Source: DATKUA01 sp965602675 (lineage in GTDB: Bacteria; Acidobacteriota; DATKUA01). Taken from it: a DNA stretch of 41,885 nucleotides. A program made the translations under genes and the position numbers. The stretch is from contig CBFCZO010000020.1 of assembly GCA_965602675.1 (NCBI GenBank), forward strand, positions 1 to 41,885, written 5' to 3'. The notes below the pieces were generated by a model. It was not told the DNA's origin. It searched no databases and was given only the letters and a program-made list of their open reading frames with translations. This document shows positions 34,274 to 41,685 of the stretch, one piece after another (within the stretch, counting starts at the first letter, position 1; the number at the start of each line of letters is the position of its first letter).

Positions 34274-36412
34274 TTAAACCGTCCACATCAGGGAGTCGAT
34301 GTCATCTGCGGAGCCGCCAAGTTCAATCAAGCGGCCGCGCGGGTGGCGCTCGAGCTCGTTATCTCCATCGGTCAGCGAGACGTAAAATGCAAGGCTGTCT
34401 CCGCCGCCCATTAACGGAAAAGGCAGCGCAATCTCCAGAATGTTATCGAATCCGTGCCGCAATTCCTCTGCCTCCTCCTCGCCGTCGCGCATGAAGCGCG
34501 GCGGCCTGCCGGAGCCGAATTCAAATCTTATCTCAGCGTTAACGGGGGCAGTGATATAGACCCGTAAGGTCTTGCCGTCAAGTGGTTTCTTGCGGAATGG
34601 CTCACGGCCGTCGACGCGCAGGTAGAAATTGCCTCTATCGAAACCGAAAAATATTGTTTCCAATAATGATGAAGTTTGGTGCTGCATGCCGGCGCCGCCC
34701 AGCGCGCTGTAACGCCCGGAGTTGACCCATTCCCGATAGCTGCTTTCACGGCCATCCAGTGTCGGAGTGATAAGTCGCAAAGGCTGGGTAATTTCAAGGT
34801 CCGCCTCGAGCCGCTTTATCGGGTCCAGCAGATAGTTGGGGGGCTCGATATCCAGGCCTCGGTAGATATTGGAGACATGTTCCCTGAAAAGGATGTCGAA
34901 CTCAGCAGCGAAAGCGGTCGAGTGGTCGTCGCCGTACCACCAGAACCAGTCGGAGCCCTCTGCGGCTTGCATTTCGCGCCAGGCAAGCACAAGATCGGCG
35001 CCGTCAAGAGTCTCGTCCAGTTTCTCGCGTGCCGGGGCGAGCACCTCCCACCCGCGGTTTTTCTCGGGATGCCCGATCCAGGTGGTAAGCGTTCCGTAAA
35101 TCCAGGAGCCGGCGGTCACGCGCTCCAACCGTTTCTTCTCGATGTCGTCGCGCCCCATTGCCTCGGCTGGAGTAATTGTCTCCAGCCACTCGGTGGCTTG
35201 CAGGCGGGAAAAAAGCTCTTCGAAGAATTGGCGGCCGTTGTCCGGGTAGGCGGCCCAGGCGTTCTCTCCGTCGAGGATCACCGACACGACCGGGACGCGC
35301 CCATCAGAGCCGGTTTCCGCGATGGACTCCAGGCGGTTGATAAAGTCGTCCACGGCTGTTTCCGCGGGCCAGGTTTGGTAGACGAAAGCGGGGAGGTCCG
35401 AAAGCTCGGTGTCGCGGAAGAAGAGAGTCAATTCGCCCGCGGGAGTTGTGAGGACATGCGGCGCGTAAAGCTCTTCGGGGCCTAGCTCGAAGGTCTCCCG
35501 CCCGAGGCTGCGCGCCAAAACTGTACGGTCGGTGCCCGCCCAGCGAAGTCCCGCCTCGGCGATCAGCTCGCAGGCTTTCGAACTCACGCTGCCTTCCGAC
35601 GGCCAGATACCATGCGGTGGCTCGCCAAAAAGGCTGATGTAGCTCTCGACTCCCTCTTTGATTTGCCGGGCGGCGTCATCGGGCCGGCGGAAAGTCGCCT
35701 CGGGCAGCGGAAGCCCGGGCACTGCCTCGCGAGCCGATTCCAGGTCGCACAGCAGAGGAAGAATCGGATGGAAATATGGGCTGGTGGTGATCTCGGCGGC
35801 CCCCGATTCCCGCAACCGCTTGTAGGGCTCCAGAACGCTGCCTAGGAATTCGCGCTGGGCATCGAGCAGCGCGAGCTTCTCCTCCTCGGTGTAATTGCGC
35901 CCTTTCACCAGCAGTGCCGCCACCGGAGCCTGCTCCCGCAACAGCCAACCGCTCCAGGCCAGGTTGAACAGGACTTGGAGATCGCGGAATTCCGCCGGAC
36001 CGTAACGCTTGAGCGCCTTTTCGTCGACTTCCCGCGACTGGTCGCCCTTGAGCATCAGCAGTTCTCTGAAGCGGGACATGGGCTCGATCTGAGCCTGGCG
36101 ATGAATCTGAAAGAAATTGGAAAGGATGAATACCTTGTCTTCGTCGCTCAAATCATCCGCAGGAATCCTCGATACCCGCTCGTAGTGGTCCGTAGCCCCG
36201 GATGCGTAATCCTGGATCTGCTCCACCAGCGAGGGGACAAGGTTATATGTGATCTTGACTCCCCCGTAGTTTTCCTGCAGCGAAGGGATGTCGGCATAAT
36301 TCCGCAGAGCGTGCAGCCGCACCCAAGGGAGGAGGTATTCACCGGTCCTGAGATTCTTGTAGAACGGCTGATGCATGTGGAGATAAAAAACCAGGTACAG
36401 GCGCTTGCTCAT
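34274..36412 (-). CDS. GH57 alpha-amylase/amylopullulanase-like enzyme
   Basis: The 712-residue protein opens with Y-L-H-M-H-Q-P-F-Y, GH57 conserved region 1. The probable nucleophile is Glu273 in I-W-P-S-E-G-S-V-S and the acid/base Asp381 in V-I-L-D-G-E-N-A-W, the signature of the alpha-amylase/amylopullulanase branch. A C-terminal beta-sandwich follows from about residue 550. It likely hydrolyses alpha-1,4 (perhaps alpha-1,6) bonds in glycogen or maltodextrin. No signal peptide is present, so it is cytoplasmic. It is the first gene of the leftward glycogen operon, with a strong promoter and GGAGG ribosome site. Confidence 0.88.
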   Translation of the reverse strand: MSKRLYLVFYLHMHQPFYKNLRTGEYLLPWVRLHALRNYADIPSLQENYGGVKITYNLVPSLVEQIQDYASGATDHYERVSRIPADDLSDEDKVFILSNFFQIHRQAQIEPMSRFRELLMLKGDQSREVDEKALKRYGPAEFRDLQVLFNLAWSGWLLREQAPVAALLVKGRNYTEEEKLALLDAQREFLGSVLEPYKRLRESGAAEITTSPYFHPILPLLCDLESAREAVPGLPLPEATFRRPDDAARQIKEGVESYISLFGEPPHGIWPSEGSVSSKACELIAEAGLRWAGTDRTVLARSLGRETFELGPEELYAPHVLTTPAGELTLFFRDTELSDLPAFVYQTWPAETAVDDFINRLESIAETGSDGRVPVVSVILDGENAWAAYPDNGRQFFEELFSRLQATEWLETITPAEAMGRDDIEKKRLERVTAGSWIYGTLTTWIGHPEKNRGWEVLAPAREKLDETLDGADLVLAWREMQAAEGSDWFWWYGDDHSTAFAAEFDILFREHVSNIYRGLDIEPPNYLLDPIKRLEADLEITQPLRLITPTLDGRESSYREWVNSGRYSALGGAGMQHQTSSLLETIFFGFDRGNFYLRVDGREPFRKKPLDGKTLRVYITAPVNAEIRFEFGSGRPPRFMRDGEEEAEELRHGFDNILEIALPFPLMGGGDSLAFYVSLTDGDNELERHPRGRLIELGGSADDIDSLMWTV

Positions 36413-36437
36413 GATGCCTCCGCTCGGTGTTAACGCG

Positions 36438-36465
36438 ATTATACTCTCTACGATATTACCTTCAA
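36438..36465 (-). promoter_or_regulatory. Strong sigma70 promoter of the glycogen operon
   Basis: On the minus strand TTGAAG (36465-36460) and a perfect TATAAT (36443-36438) are 16 bp apart. Transcription should start near 36431, giving an 18-nt leader that contains the GGAGG of the first GH57 gene. Confidence 0.6.
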
Positions 36466-36503
36466 ACGCGGCTTTCTATGGGTGGTATACTGAAAAGGGC
36501 GAA

Positions 36504-37118
36504 TTGGCATGGAGCCTGACTGTGTGGGAATGGATTTTAATCGGTTCTTTACTGGTACTTGCCATTATTGTGCTGGCGCTATTTGCCTGGCTCAGATCGC
36601 GCAGTAGCGGGATCGCGATAATAAAAAAAGCCCCCGTTGGATCCGTAACTACAGCCGGTGTCGAATACGAATGGACCTCAGGCTCGTCTCCGGCCTTCAA
36701 GATATTCCTCGTTCTGATTTTCGGTTCTATTCTTGTTGGATCTATCGTCTTTTTCTTCATCGATGAAACCGACTTTGTTGATCTGCTGAAGACCGGAGGT
36801 GCAGCAATAGCGATGGTGGCGGGATTGCTGGGAAGTTTCTTCAAGAAGAAGACTTACCAGATAACCGGCGAGGGCCTCTATGGAATCCAGCAGAGCGGCA
36901 AGGAGCCCCACATGATTTTCGCCTGGTCTGAACTGCTGTGGTTCAAGCCGGGAAGTAGTGGTTTCAAGTTTTTCCTCAAACCGAACATCCCCCGAAAAAC
37001 TCCCTCTGGCGGCACAAGTTTTTCTGACAGTAAAAATATCTACTGCGGCAAACACGCGATGCTGGTCAACAGCATCATCATGGCCCGCGGGATTCCCACT
37101 AGCCCTCAGGAGAATTGA
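36504..37118 (+). CDS. Small membrane protein, possibly with a PH-like domain
   Basis: About 204 residues from TTG 36504. The N-terminus is one membrane segment (W-I-L-I-G-S-L-L-V-L-A-I-I-V-L). Two more segments follow near the middle (F-K-I-F-L-V-L-I-F-G-S-I-L and A-I-A-M-V-A-G-L-L-G). The C-terminal 90 residues (Y-Q-I-T-G-E-G-L-Y-G-I then W-S-E-L-L-W-F) have the strand pattern of bacterial PH-like domains, a weak resemblance only. Start choice is open: TTG 36504 follows AAGGG, GTG 36522 follows GGAG, and ATG 36405 would overlap the divergent GH57 gene. A rightward TATACT lies at 36486. No function is assigned. Confidence 0.6.
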   Translation: MAWSLTVWEWILIGSLLVLAIIVLALFAWLRSRSSGIAIIKKAPVGSVTTAGVEYEWTSGSSPAFKIFLVLIFGSILVGSIVFFFIDETDFVDLLKTGGAAIAMVAGLLGSFFKKKTYQITGEGLYGIQQSGKEPHMIFAWSELLWFKPGSSGFKFFLKPNIPRKTPSGGTSFSDSKNIYCGKHAMLVNSIIMARGIPTSPQEN

Positions 37119-37129
37119 TCTACTTTCTC

Positions 37130-37157
37130 TTGCGTTGATATCCTGATTTGATATTAT
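37130..37157 (+). promoter_or_regulatory. Candidate promoter of the aldolase gene
   Basis: TTGCGT (37130-37135) and TATTAT (37152-37157) are 16 bp apart in an AT-rich gap. The implied start near 37164 gives a leader of about 30 nt with GGAGG before ATG 37195. Confidence 0.45.
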
Positions 37158-37194
37158 TCGTTTATACCAATTTATGTCCGACCGGAGGCAAGCC

Positions 37195-38586
37195 ATGCTC
37201 TTCGATAACCTCGATGCGCTTTACAAGGCGTCATCGAATTACTTAACCATCACCGGGGACGGCATTTCCAATCTCCAGAAAGAAGTCTTCGTCGAGCGCT
37301 TCGTCGACGACCTCGCCTATAACGCCGTCTTCAATCCCGACCGCGACGTCGTCGATGCCTGCCGCTGGCTCATCTGGCACGCCGCGCGCGAATGCGGTGC
37401 CTGGGCGGCCTCGATCAACGACTTCTACTTCGCCCGGGGCAGGGGGGAGTACGCCGACCTGACGGTACCCGCGGTCAACCTCCGCGGCCTGACCTACGAC
37501 GCGGCGCAGGCGATGTTCAACGTCATCAACCGCGAAAACATCGGCGCCTTCATCTTCGAGATCGCCCGCAGCGAGATCGGCTATACCGCCCAACGGCCCG
37601 CGGAGTACGTCACCAGCGTGCTCGCAGCGGCGGTCAAGAGCGGCTACGAGGGCCCGGTCTGCCTGCAGGGCGACCACTTCCAGTTCAAGGCCAAGGCCTA
37701 CCTCGAGATCCCCGAGCAGGAGCTCAACAACATCAAGGCGTTGGTATTGGAAGCGATGGAAGCCGGCTTCTACAACATCGACATCGACGCCTCCACACTC
37801 GTCGATCTCGACTACCAGACGCTGGAGGAACAGCAGAAGCTCAATTACGAGTTGACGTCGAAGATCACCGAATTCGTGCGCAGGCACGAGCCCGAGGGCG
37901 TAACTGTCAGCCTCGGCGGGGAAATCGGCGAGGTCGGCGGCAAGAACAGCACCGTCGAGGAGATGCAGGTCTTCATGTCCAAGCATCTTGAGACGCTGAG
38001 CAAGATGAATCCGGCGGCCACGGGCATCAGCAAGATCAGCGTGCAGACAGGCACCAGCCACGGCGGCGTCGTCCTGCCCGACGGCTCGATCGCAAAAGTG
38101 GCGATCGACTTCGACACCCTCGAGAAGATCTCCAAGGCGGCCGTCAGGGATTTCGGCATCGCGGGCGCGGTGCAGCACGGCGCCTCGACACTCCCCAAGG
38201 AAGCCTTCGACAAGTTCGCAGTGACCCAGACCTGCGAAATCCACCTCGCCACCGGCTTCCAGAACATCATCTACGACCACGGCAACTTCCCGGCTGAGCT
38301 GAAAGGCGAGGTCTACGGGTGGATCAACGCCAACCTCGCGGGCGAGCGCAAGGAGGGGCAAACCGACGAGCAGTTCTACTACAAGACCCGCAAGAAAGGT
38401 TTCGGTCCCTTCAAACAGAAGATGTGGGATATGCCGAAGGAGATCAAAGAGCCGATCCTCAAGGCTCTCGAGGACGAGTTCGCGACTATCTTCGGCAAGC
38501 TGGCAATTTTCGGCAGCAGGGAGCTGATGCTGGGCATAACCAAGGAAGTCTTCGTGCCCAAGGCAAAGCCGCTCTGCATGCGCTGA
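37195..38586 (+). CDS. Class II fructose-bisphosphate aldolase family protein
   Basis: From ATG 37195, chosen because GGAGG (37184-37188) lies 6 nt upstream, the protein has 463 residues. ATG 37174 lacks an SD and would put the GGAGG inside the coding region. It has the class II aldolase zinc and catalytic motifs L-Q-G-D-H-F, G-G-E-I-G-E, G-T-S-H-G-G and V-Q-H-G-A-S, so it cleaves or forms a ketose bisphosphate with a divalent metal. It is longer than the usual 285-350 residue enzymes, mainly at the C-terminus, where R-K-K-G-F-G-P-F-K begins the extra part. The adjoining phosphofructokinases support fructose 1,6-bisphosphate as substrate; tagatose bisphosphate is an alternative. Confidence 0.88.
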   Translation: MLFDNLDALYKASSNYLTITGDGISNLQKEVFVERFVDDLAYNAVFNPDRDVVDACRWLIWHAARECGAWAASINDFYFARGRGEYADLTVPAVNLRGLTYDAAQAMFNVINRENIGAFIFEIARSEIGYTAQRPAEYVTSVLAAAVKSGYEGPVCLQGDHFQFKAKAYLEIPEQELNNIKALVLEAMEAGFYNIDIDASTLVDLDYQTLEEQQKLNYELTSKITEFVRRHEPEGVTVSLGGEIGEVGGKNSTVEEMQVFMSKHLETLSKMNPAATGISKISVQTGTSHGGVVLPDGSIAKVAIDFDTLEKISKAAVRDFGIAGAVQHGASTLPKEAFDKFAVTQTCEIHLATGFQNIIYDHGNFPAELKGEVYGWINANLAGERKEGQTDEQFYYKTRKKGFGPFKQKMWDMPKEIKEPILKALEDEFATIFGKLAIFGSRELMLGITKEVFVPKAKPLCMR

Positions 38587-38610
38587 GACTGACAGCGTAA
38601 AACGAACTAA

Positions 38611-38641
38611 AGCCGCCGGAAACGGTTTAATTCCGGCGGCT
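38611..38641. terminator. Bidirectional intrinsic terminator between aldolase and phosphofructokinase
   Basis: AGCCGCCGGAA (38611-38621) and TTCCGGCGGCT (38631-38641) form a perfect 11-bp stem with a 9-nt loop. T runs follow on the plus strand (TTTT from 38641) and, shorter, on the minus strand, fitting the end of both convergent genes. Confidence 0.85.
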
Positions 38642-38663
38642 TTTAACGTCCGTTCGGGTTTCG

Positions 38664-39779
38664 TTATTCATCCCCGAAGCTGATGCCGAGGGCGCGGGCT
38701 ACCTTCACCATCTCGCCGTCAGGATTGACCAGCTTGCTTCCGGAGATCGCCTTTTCGATCGGGACCGAAGTAATCTTGTCGCCCTCGATGCAGGCCATGT
38801 GGCCGAACTTGCCCTGGGCGATCAGGTCGACGGCGGCGCAGCCCATGCGGCTGGCCAGCACGCGGTCGAAAGCGTTGGGGCTGCCGCCGCGCTGGAGGTG
38901 TCCGAGCACAACGACTCGCGACTCAAGCCCCACGTATTGCTCGATGCCTTCCTTCACTCGGTAGCCGATGCCGCCTAGGCGCGGCATGCCGAAGCGCTCA
39001 TCGCCCTCCTCGACCAACGTCATCTCCGCATCATCCTTCATCTTCGCGCCCTCGGCCACCACCACGATCGAGAAGTCGCGTCCCTTGGCGCGGCGCTCGT
39101 GGATCTTCTTGGCCACCTGGTCAAACGAGAAGGGGATCTCGGGTATGAGAATGACGTCGGCGCCGCCGGCAATGCCCGCATACAGCGCGATCCAGCCCGC
39201 CTCACGGCCCATCACTTCCACGATCATCACGCGGTCGTGGCTCTCGGCGGTGCTGTGCAGCTTGTCGAGCGCCCAGGTGACGATGTCGACCGCGGTCTCG
39301 AAGCCGAAGGTGCGGTCGGTGCCCAGCAGGTCGTTGTCGATCGTCTTGGGCACGCCGACTACAGGGCAGTCGAGCTCGTGGAATCGATGCGCGATCCGCA
39401 TCGTGCCGTCGCCGCCGATCAGCAACAGGGCGTCGATTTTCATATCCAGCATGCGCTGGATTACCAGGCCGGAGAGGTCGACGGCAACCAGCTTGCCCCC
39501 GCGCTCACTCGGATAGGAGAAGGGGTTGCCGCGGTTGGAGGTGCCGAGCACCGTGCCCCCCTTGGCGAGGATGCCCTTGACGTTTTCCTCAGTGAGCTCG
39601 ACATTGCCCTCCCCCGTAATCAGCCCCTCAAAGCTCTCGCGGATGCCCAGTATGCGCCAGTCCTGCTCTCTCTTGATCTTGCGGACCGCCGCCCTGATGA
39701 CCGTATTCAACCCGGGAGCGTCGCCACCGCCCGTTGATATAGCAACAGTCTTGATATTCGGTTTCTTTGCTTTTGGCAT
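38664..39779 (-). CDS. 6-phosphofructokinase, ATP-type donor signature
   Basis: From ATG 39779 the protein has 371 residues and opens I-S-T-G-G-G-D-A-P-G-L-N. The donor-site loop is G-G-D-G-T (Gly125, the position of E. coli Gly104), followed by P-K-T-I-D-N-D (Lys145, Asp148). Glycine at the first position marks ATP-dependent enzymes; lysine at the second also occurs in ATP-using PFKs such as the trypanosomal enzyme. The enzyme phosphorylates fructose 6-phosphate to fructose 1,6-bisphosphate. The frame extends to 39848, but GAGGA lies 8 nt before 39779 and the candidate promoter leaves the upstream codons outside the transcript. It is transcribed toward the aldolase. Confidence 0.9.
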   Translation of the reverse strand: MPKAKKPNIKTVAISTGGGDAPGLNTVIRAAVRKIKREQDWRILGIRESFEGLITGEGNVELTEENVKGILAKGGTVLGTSNRGNPFSYPSERGGKLVAVDLSGLVIQRMLDMKIDALLLIGGDGTMRIAHRFHELDCPVVGVPKTIDNDLLGTDRTFGFETAVDIVTWALDKLHSTAESHDRVMIVEVMGREAGWIALYAGIAGGADVILIPEIPFSFDQVAKKIHERRAKGRDFSIVVVAEGAKMKDDAEMTLVEEGDERFGMPRLGGIGYRVKEGIEQYVGLESRVVVLGHLQRGGSPNAFDRVLASRMGCAAVDLIAQGKFGHMACIEGDKITSVPIEKAISGSKLVNPDGEMVKVARALGISFGDE

Positions 39780-39819
39780 CTTCCCCGTCCTCATAGTCTT
39801 TTTAGATGAATGCTTCGCA

Positions 39820-39848
39820 ATGCTATCACCGCACGCACCCCGCCTCAA
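39820..39848 (-). promoter_or_regulatory. Candidate promoter of the ATP-type phosphofructokinase
   Basis: On the minus strand TTGAGG (39848-39843) and TAGCAT (39825-39820) are 17 bp apart, each matching four of six consensus bases. The predicted start near 39813 leaves a leader of about 33 nt to the chosen ATG. Confidence 0.4.
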
Positions 39849-39857
39849 GCGTGGGGG

Positions 39858-39886
39858 TTGGCCTCTTGCCTTCCAGGTTCTAAATT
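39858..39886 (+). promoter_or_regulatory. Candidate promoter of the PPi-type phosphofructokinase
   Basis: TTGGCC (39858-39863) and TAAATT (39881-39886) are 17 bp apart. The -35 lies only 9 bp from that of the divergent phosphofructokinase promoter, so the two are back to back. Confidence 0.4.
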
Positions 39887-39941
39887 AATAGAGTGTACCC
39901 CACAAGTGGAACCGGCAGACGAACGACCTGGAGAAGCGGTA

Positions 39942-41096
39942 ATGAGGACGAAAATAGCCATACTCACGGGCGGTGGTGATTGCGCCGGACTCAATCCGGC
40001 GATCAAATGGGTGACCAACACCGCTCTCGATCCTTTCGAGGAGGAGCGCAGGGGAGGGCGCTACGAGGTGGTAGGTGTCCGCGAGGGCTGGAAAGGCTTG
40101 ATCGAATACGATCCCGGCACCCCCGGCATGGATTCGCCCTGGATCGAGGATCTGACCGAACGGAAAGTCCGCAACTGGGACCGCGCCGGAGGCACGTGGC
40201 TGGGCTCCTCGCGCACCAATCCGTTCGATAAGAAGAAGAACCAATCTAAAAGGCTGCTGAGGAACATCGACGCGCTGGGCATCGACGTGATCGTGGCCAT
40301 CGGCGGCGAGGACACCCTCGGAGTTGCCCACCGGCTCCACCAACACGGTATCAAGGTCGTCGGTATTCCCAAGACGATCGACAAGGACCTCGGAGGCACC
40401 GACTATTCTCTCGGCTTCCAGACGGCGCTGGAGATCATCACGCGAGAGATCGACATGCTGCGTACTACCGCAGGCAGCCACGGCCGTATCTTCGTAGTCG
40501 AGACCATGGGGCGCCACGCCGGCTGGCTGGCGCTGGAGGGCGGCATCGCCAGCGGCGCATACATTATCCTGATTCCGGAGTACGATTTCGATGCGGACCA
40601 CGTTTGCGATCTACTCGTGCGCCGCAGGAACACGGGCGTGAGGTACTCCATCGTAGTGATCGCCGAAGGCGCCAAGGCCAGTGGTATGGACGAGGCGGTT
40701 TCCCAAAGCGACATCACCGTCGATTCGTTCGGACACAAGACACTTGGGGGCGTCGGCAACTGGCTGCGGGCGCGGATTGTCGATAGAACCGACTTCGATA
40801 CCCGCGCCGTCACTCTCAGTCACCTGCAACGCGGCGGCCTGCCGTGCGCCTACGACAGGCTGATAGGGCGTAATTTCGGCGTTGCCGCGGTCGACCTGAT
40901 CGAGCAGGGCCTGTTCGGACAGATGGTCTCCTACAAGCAGGGCGTCATCACCTCCGTTCCGTTGACTGATGCGGTGGACAAGCTGCACGTCGTCGATGTG
41001 GATGAGTACTACGACACGGAGCGTTACAACGGGCGACGGAAAGGCATCCTAACTTCGATCAGCCCGGGAGTAGTGGTTGAAGGGGAGCAACGGTAA
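39942..41096 (+). CDS. 6-phosphofructokinase, PPi-type donor signature
   Basis: From ATG 39942 (GGAG 8 nt upstream) the protein has 384 residues and begins with I-A-I-L-T-G-G-G-D-C-A-G-L-N. The donor loop is G-G-E-D-T (Asp124, aligned with E. coli Gly104) followed by P-K-T-I-D-K-D (Lys144). Asp plus Lys at these sites is the signature of PPi-dependent enzymes such as that of Amycolatopsis, which use pyrophosphate reversibly. Asn in T-I-D-N-D is replaced by Lys, an uncommon change. PPi use would make the step run in both directions and recycle PPi, for example from GlgC. The frame extends upstream to 39810 but without a ribosome site. Confidence 0.9.
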   Translation: MRTKIAILTGGGDCAGLNPAIKWVTNTALDPFEEERRGGRYEVVGVREGWKGLIEYDPGTPGMDSPWIEDLTERKVRNWDRAGGTWLGSSRTNPFDKKKNQSKRLLRNIDALGIDVIVAIGGEDTLGVAHRLHQHGIKVVGIPKTIDKDLGGTDYSLGFQTALEIITREIDMLRTTAGSHGRIFVVETMGRHAGWLALEGGIASGAYIILIPEYDFDADHVCDLLVRRRNTGVRYSIVVIAEGAKASGMDEAVSQSDITVDSFGHKTLGGVGNWLRARIVDRTDFDTRAVTLSHLQRGGLPCAYDRLIGRNFGVAAVDLIEQGLFGQMVSYKQGVITSVPLTDAVDKLHVVDVDEYYDTERYNGRRKGILTSISPGVVVEGEQR

Positions 41097-41685
41097 CCCG
41101 GGATTGGCGTCGCTGGATGTCGTACTGACGCGAGGGTGGTGTTTTTCGGTTTTTCCAGACATAAGCATTTCCGGCTCGCAAGACACAAAATGCAGCGTAG
41201 CGAGATCGGTAAAAACACTAGATTAGGGTGTCGCAAACCGGGCCGGGCCAAGGGAGCGGAATGCCAGTATCTGTTGAAATACAAGGAATTATGTGCTACC
41301 ATTCTTGTCTATTCGGCGGCCCCTTTTGATAGATTTGCTGTAAAATCAGGAGAGGACTGCTGTGCGATTCGTCACGTAAAAGACAATCCCCCAATCCTCC
41401 GCAATTCTGGTCTTGTCGGCGGCGGAGCACACCCGCATTCCTCAACCGGCATCGTTAGACTACGCCGAGACAGGCGGCAATGGAATGTTGCACATTGAAA
41501 CGGCCATAGCCAACTGAAACAGCATTAAAGACGGCTTCTTTGCGGGAGATCGCCGTTATTTGTTGCAAATGAAGGGCTTATGTAAACTTGTAGCAGTTGG
41601 TACGATTTTTGTTAATGGAAGGGATTGATATTAGGATTCTAGTTTGAGCGCGGAGACAACTTTTCGAATTAAGGGAGTTACTGAG
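41097..41685. other. Noncoding stretch between phosphofructokinase and the alpha/beta hydrolase
   Basis: About 590 bp with no convincing gene. A weak terminator-like stem (GCGTC 41107-41111 with GACGC 41127-41131, then TTTTT at 41142) follows the phosphofructokinase. A second stem (ACGGC 41531-41535 with GCCGT 41552-41556) lies near the end. A 120-codon open frame (41136-41498) has no family resemblance and an odd composition. The last 100 bases are AT-rich and probably hold the promoter of the next gene. No tRNA, small RNA or repeat was recognised. Confidence 0.5.

Noticed and set aside
37243..38361. 372-codon minus-strand open frame inside the aldolase gene
   Set aside because: Low-complexity V/D/E/G-rich translation antisense to a clear aldolase; a codon-usage shadow.
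41136..41498. 120-codon plus-strand open frame in the last long gap
   Set aside because: It has no recognisable motif, its composition is rich in R, H, C and K, and there is no good ribosome site before its ATG. It reads through probable regulatory sequence.
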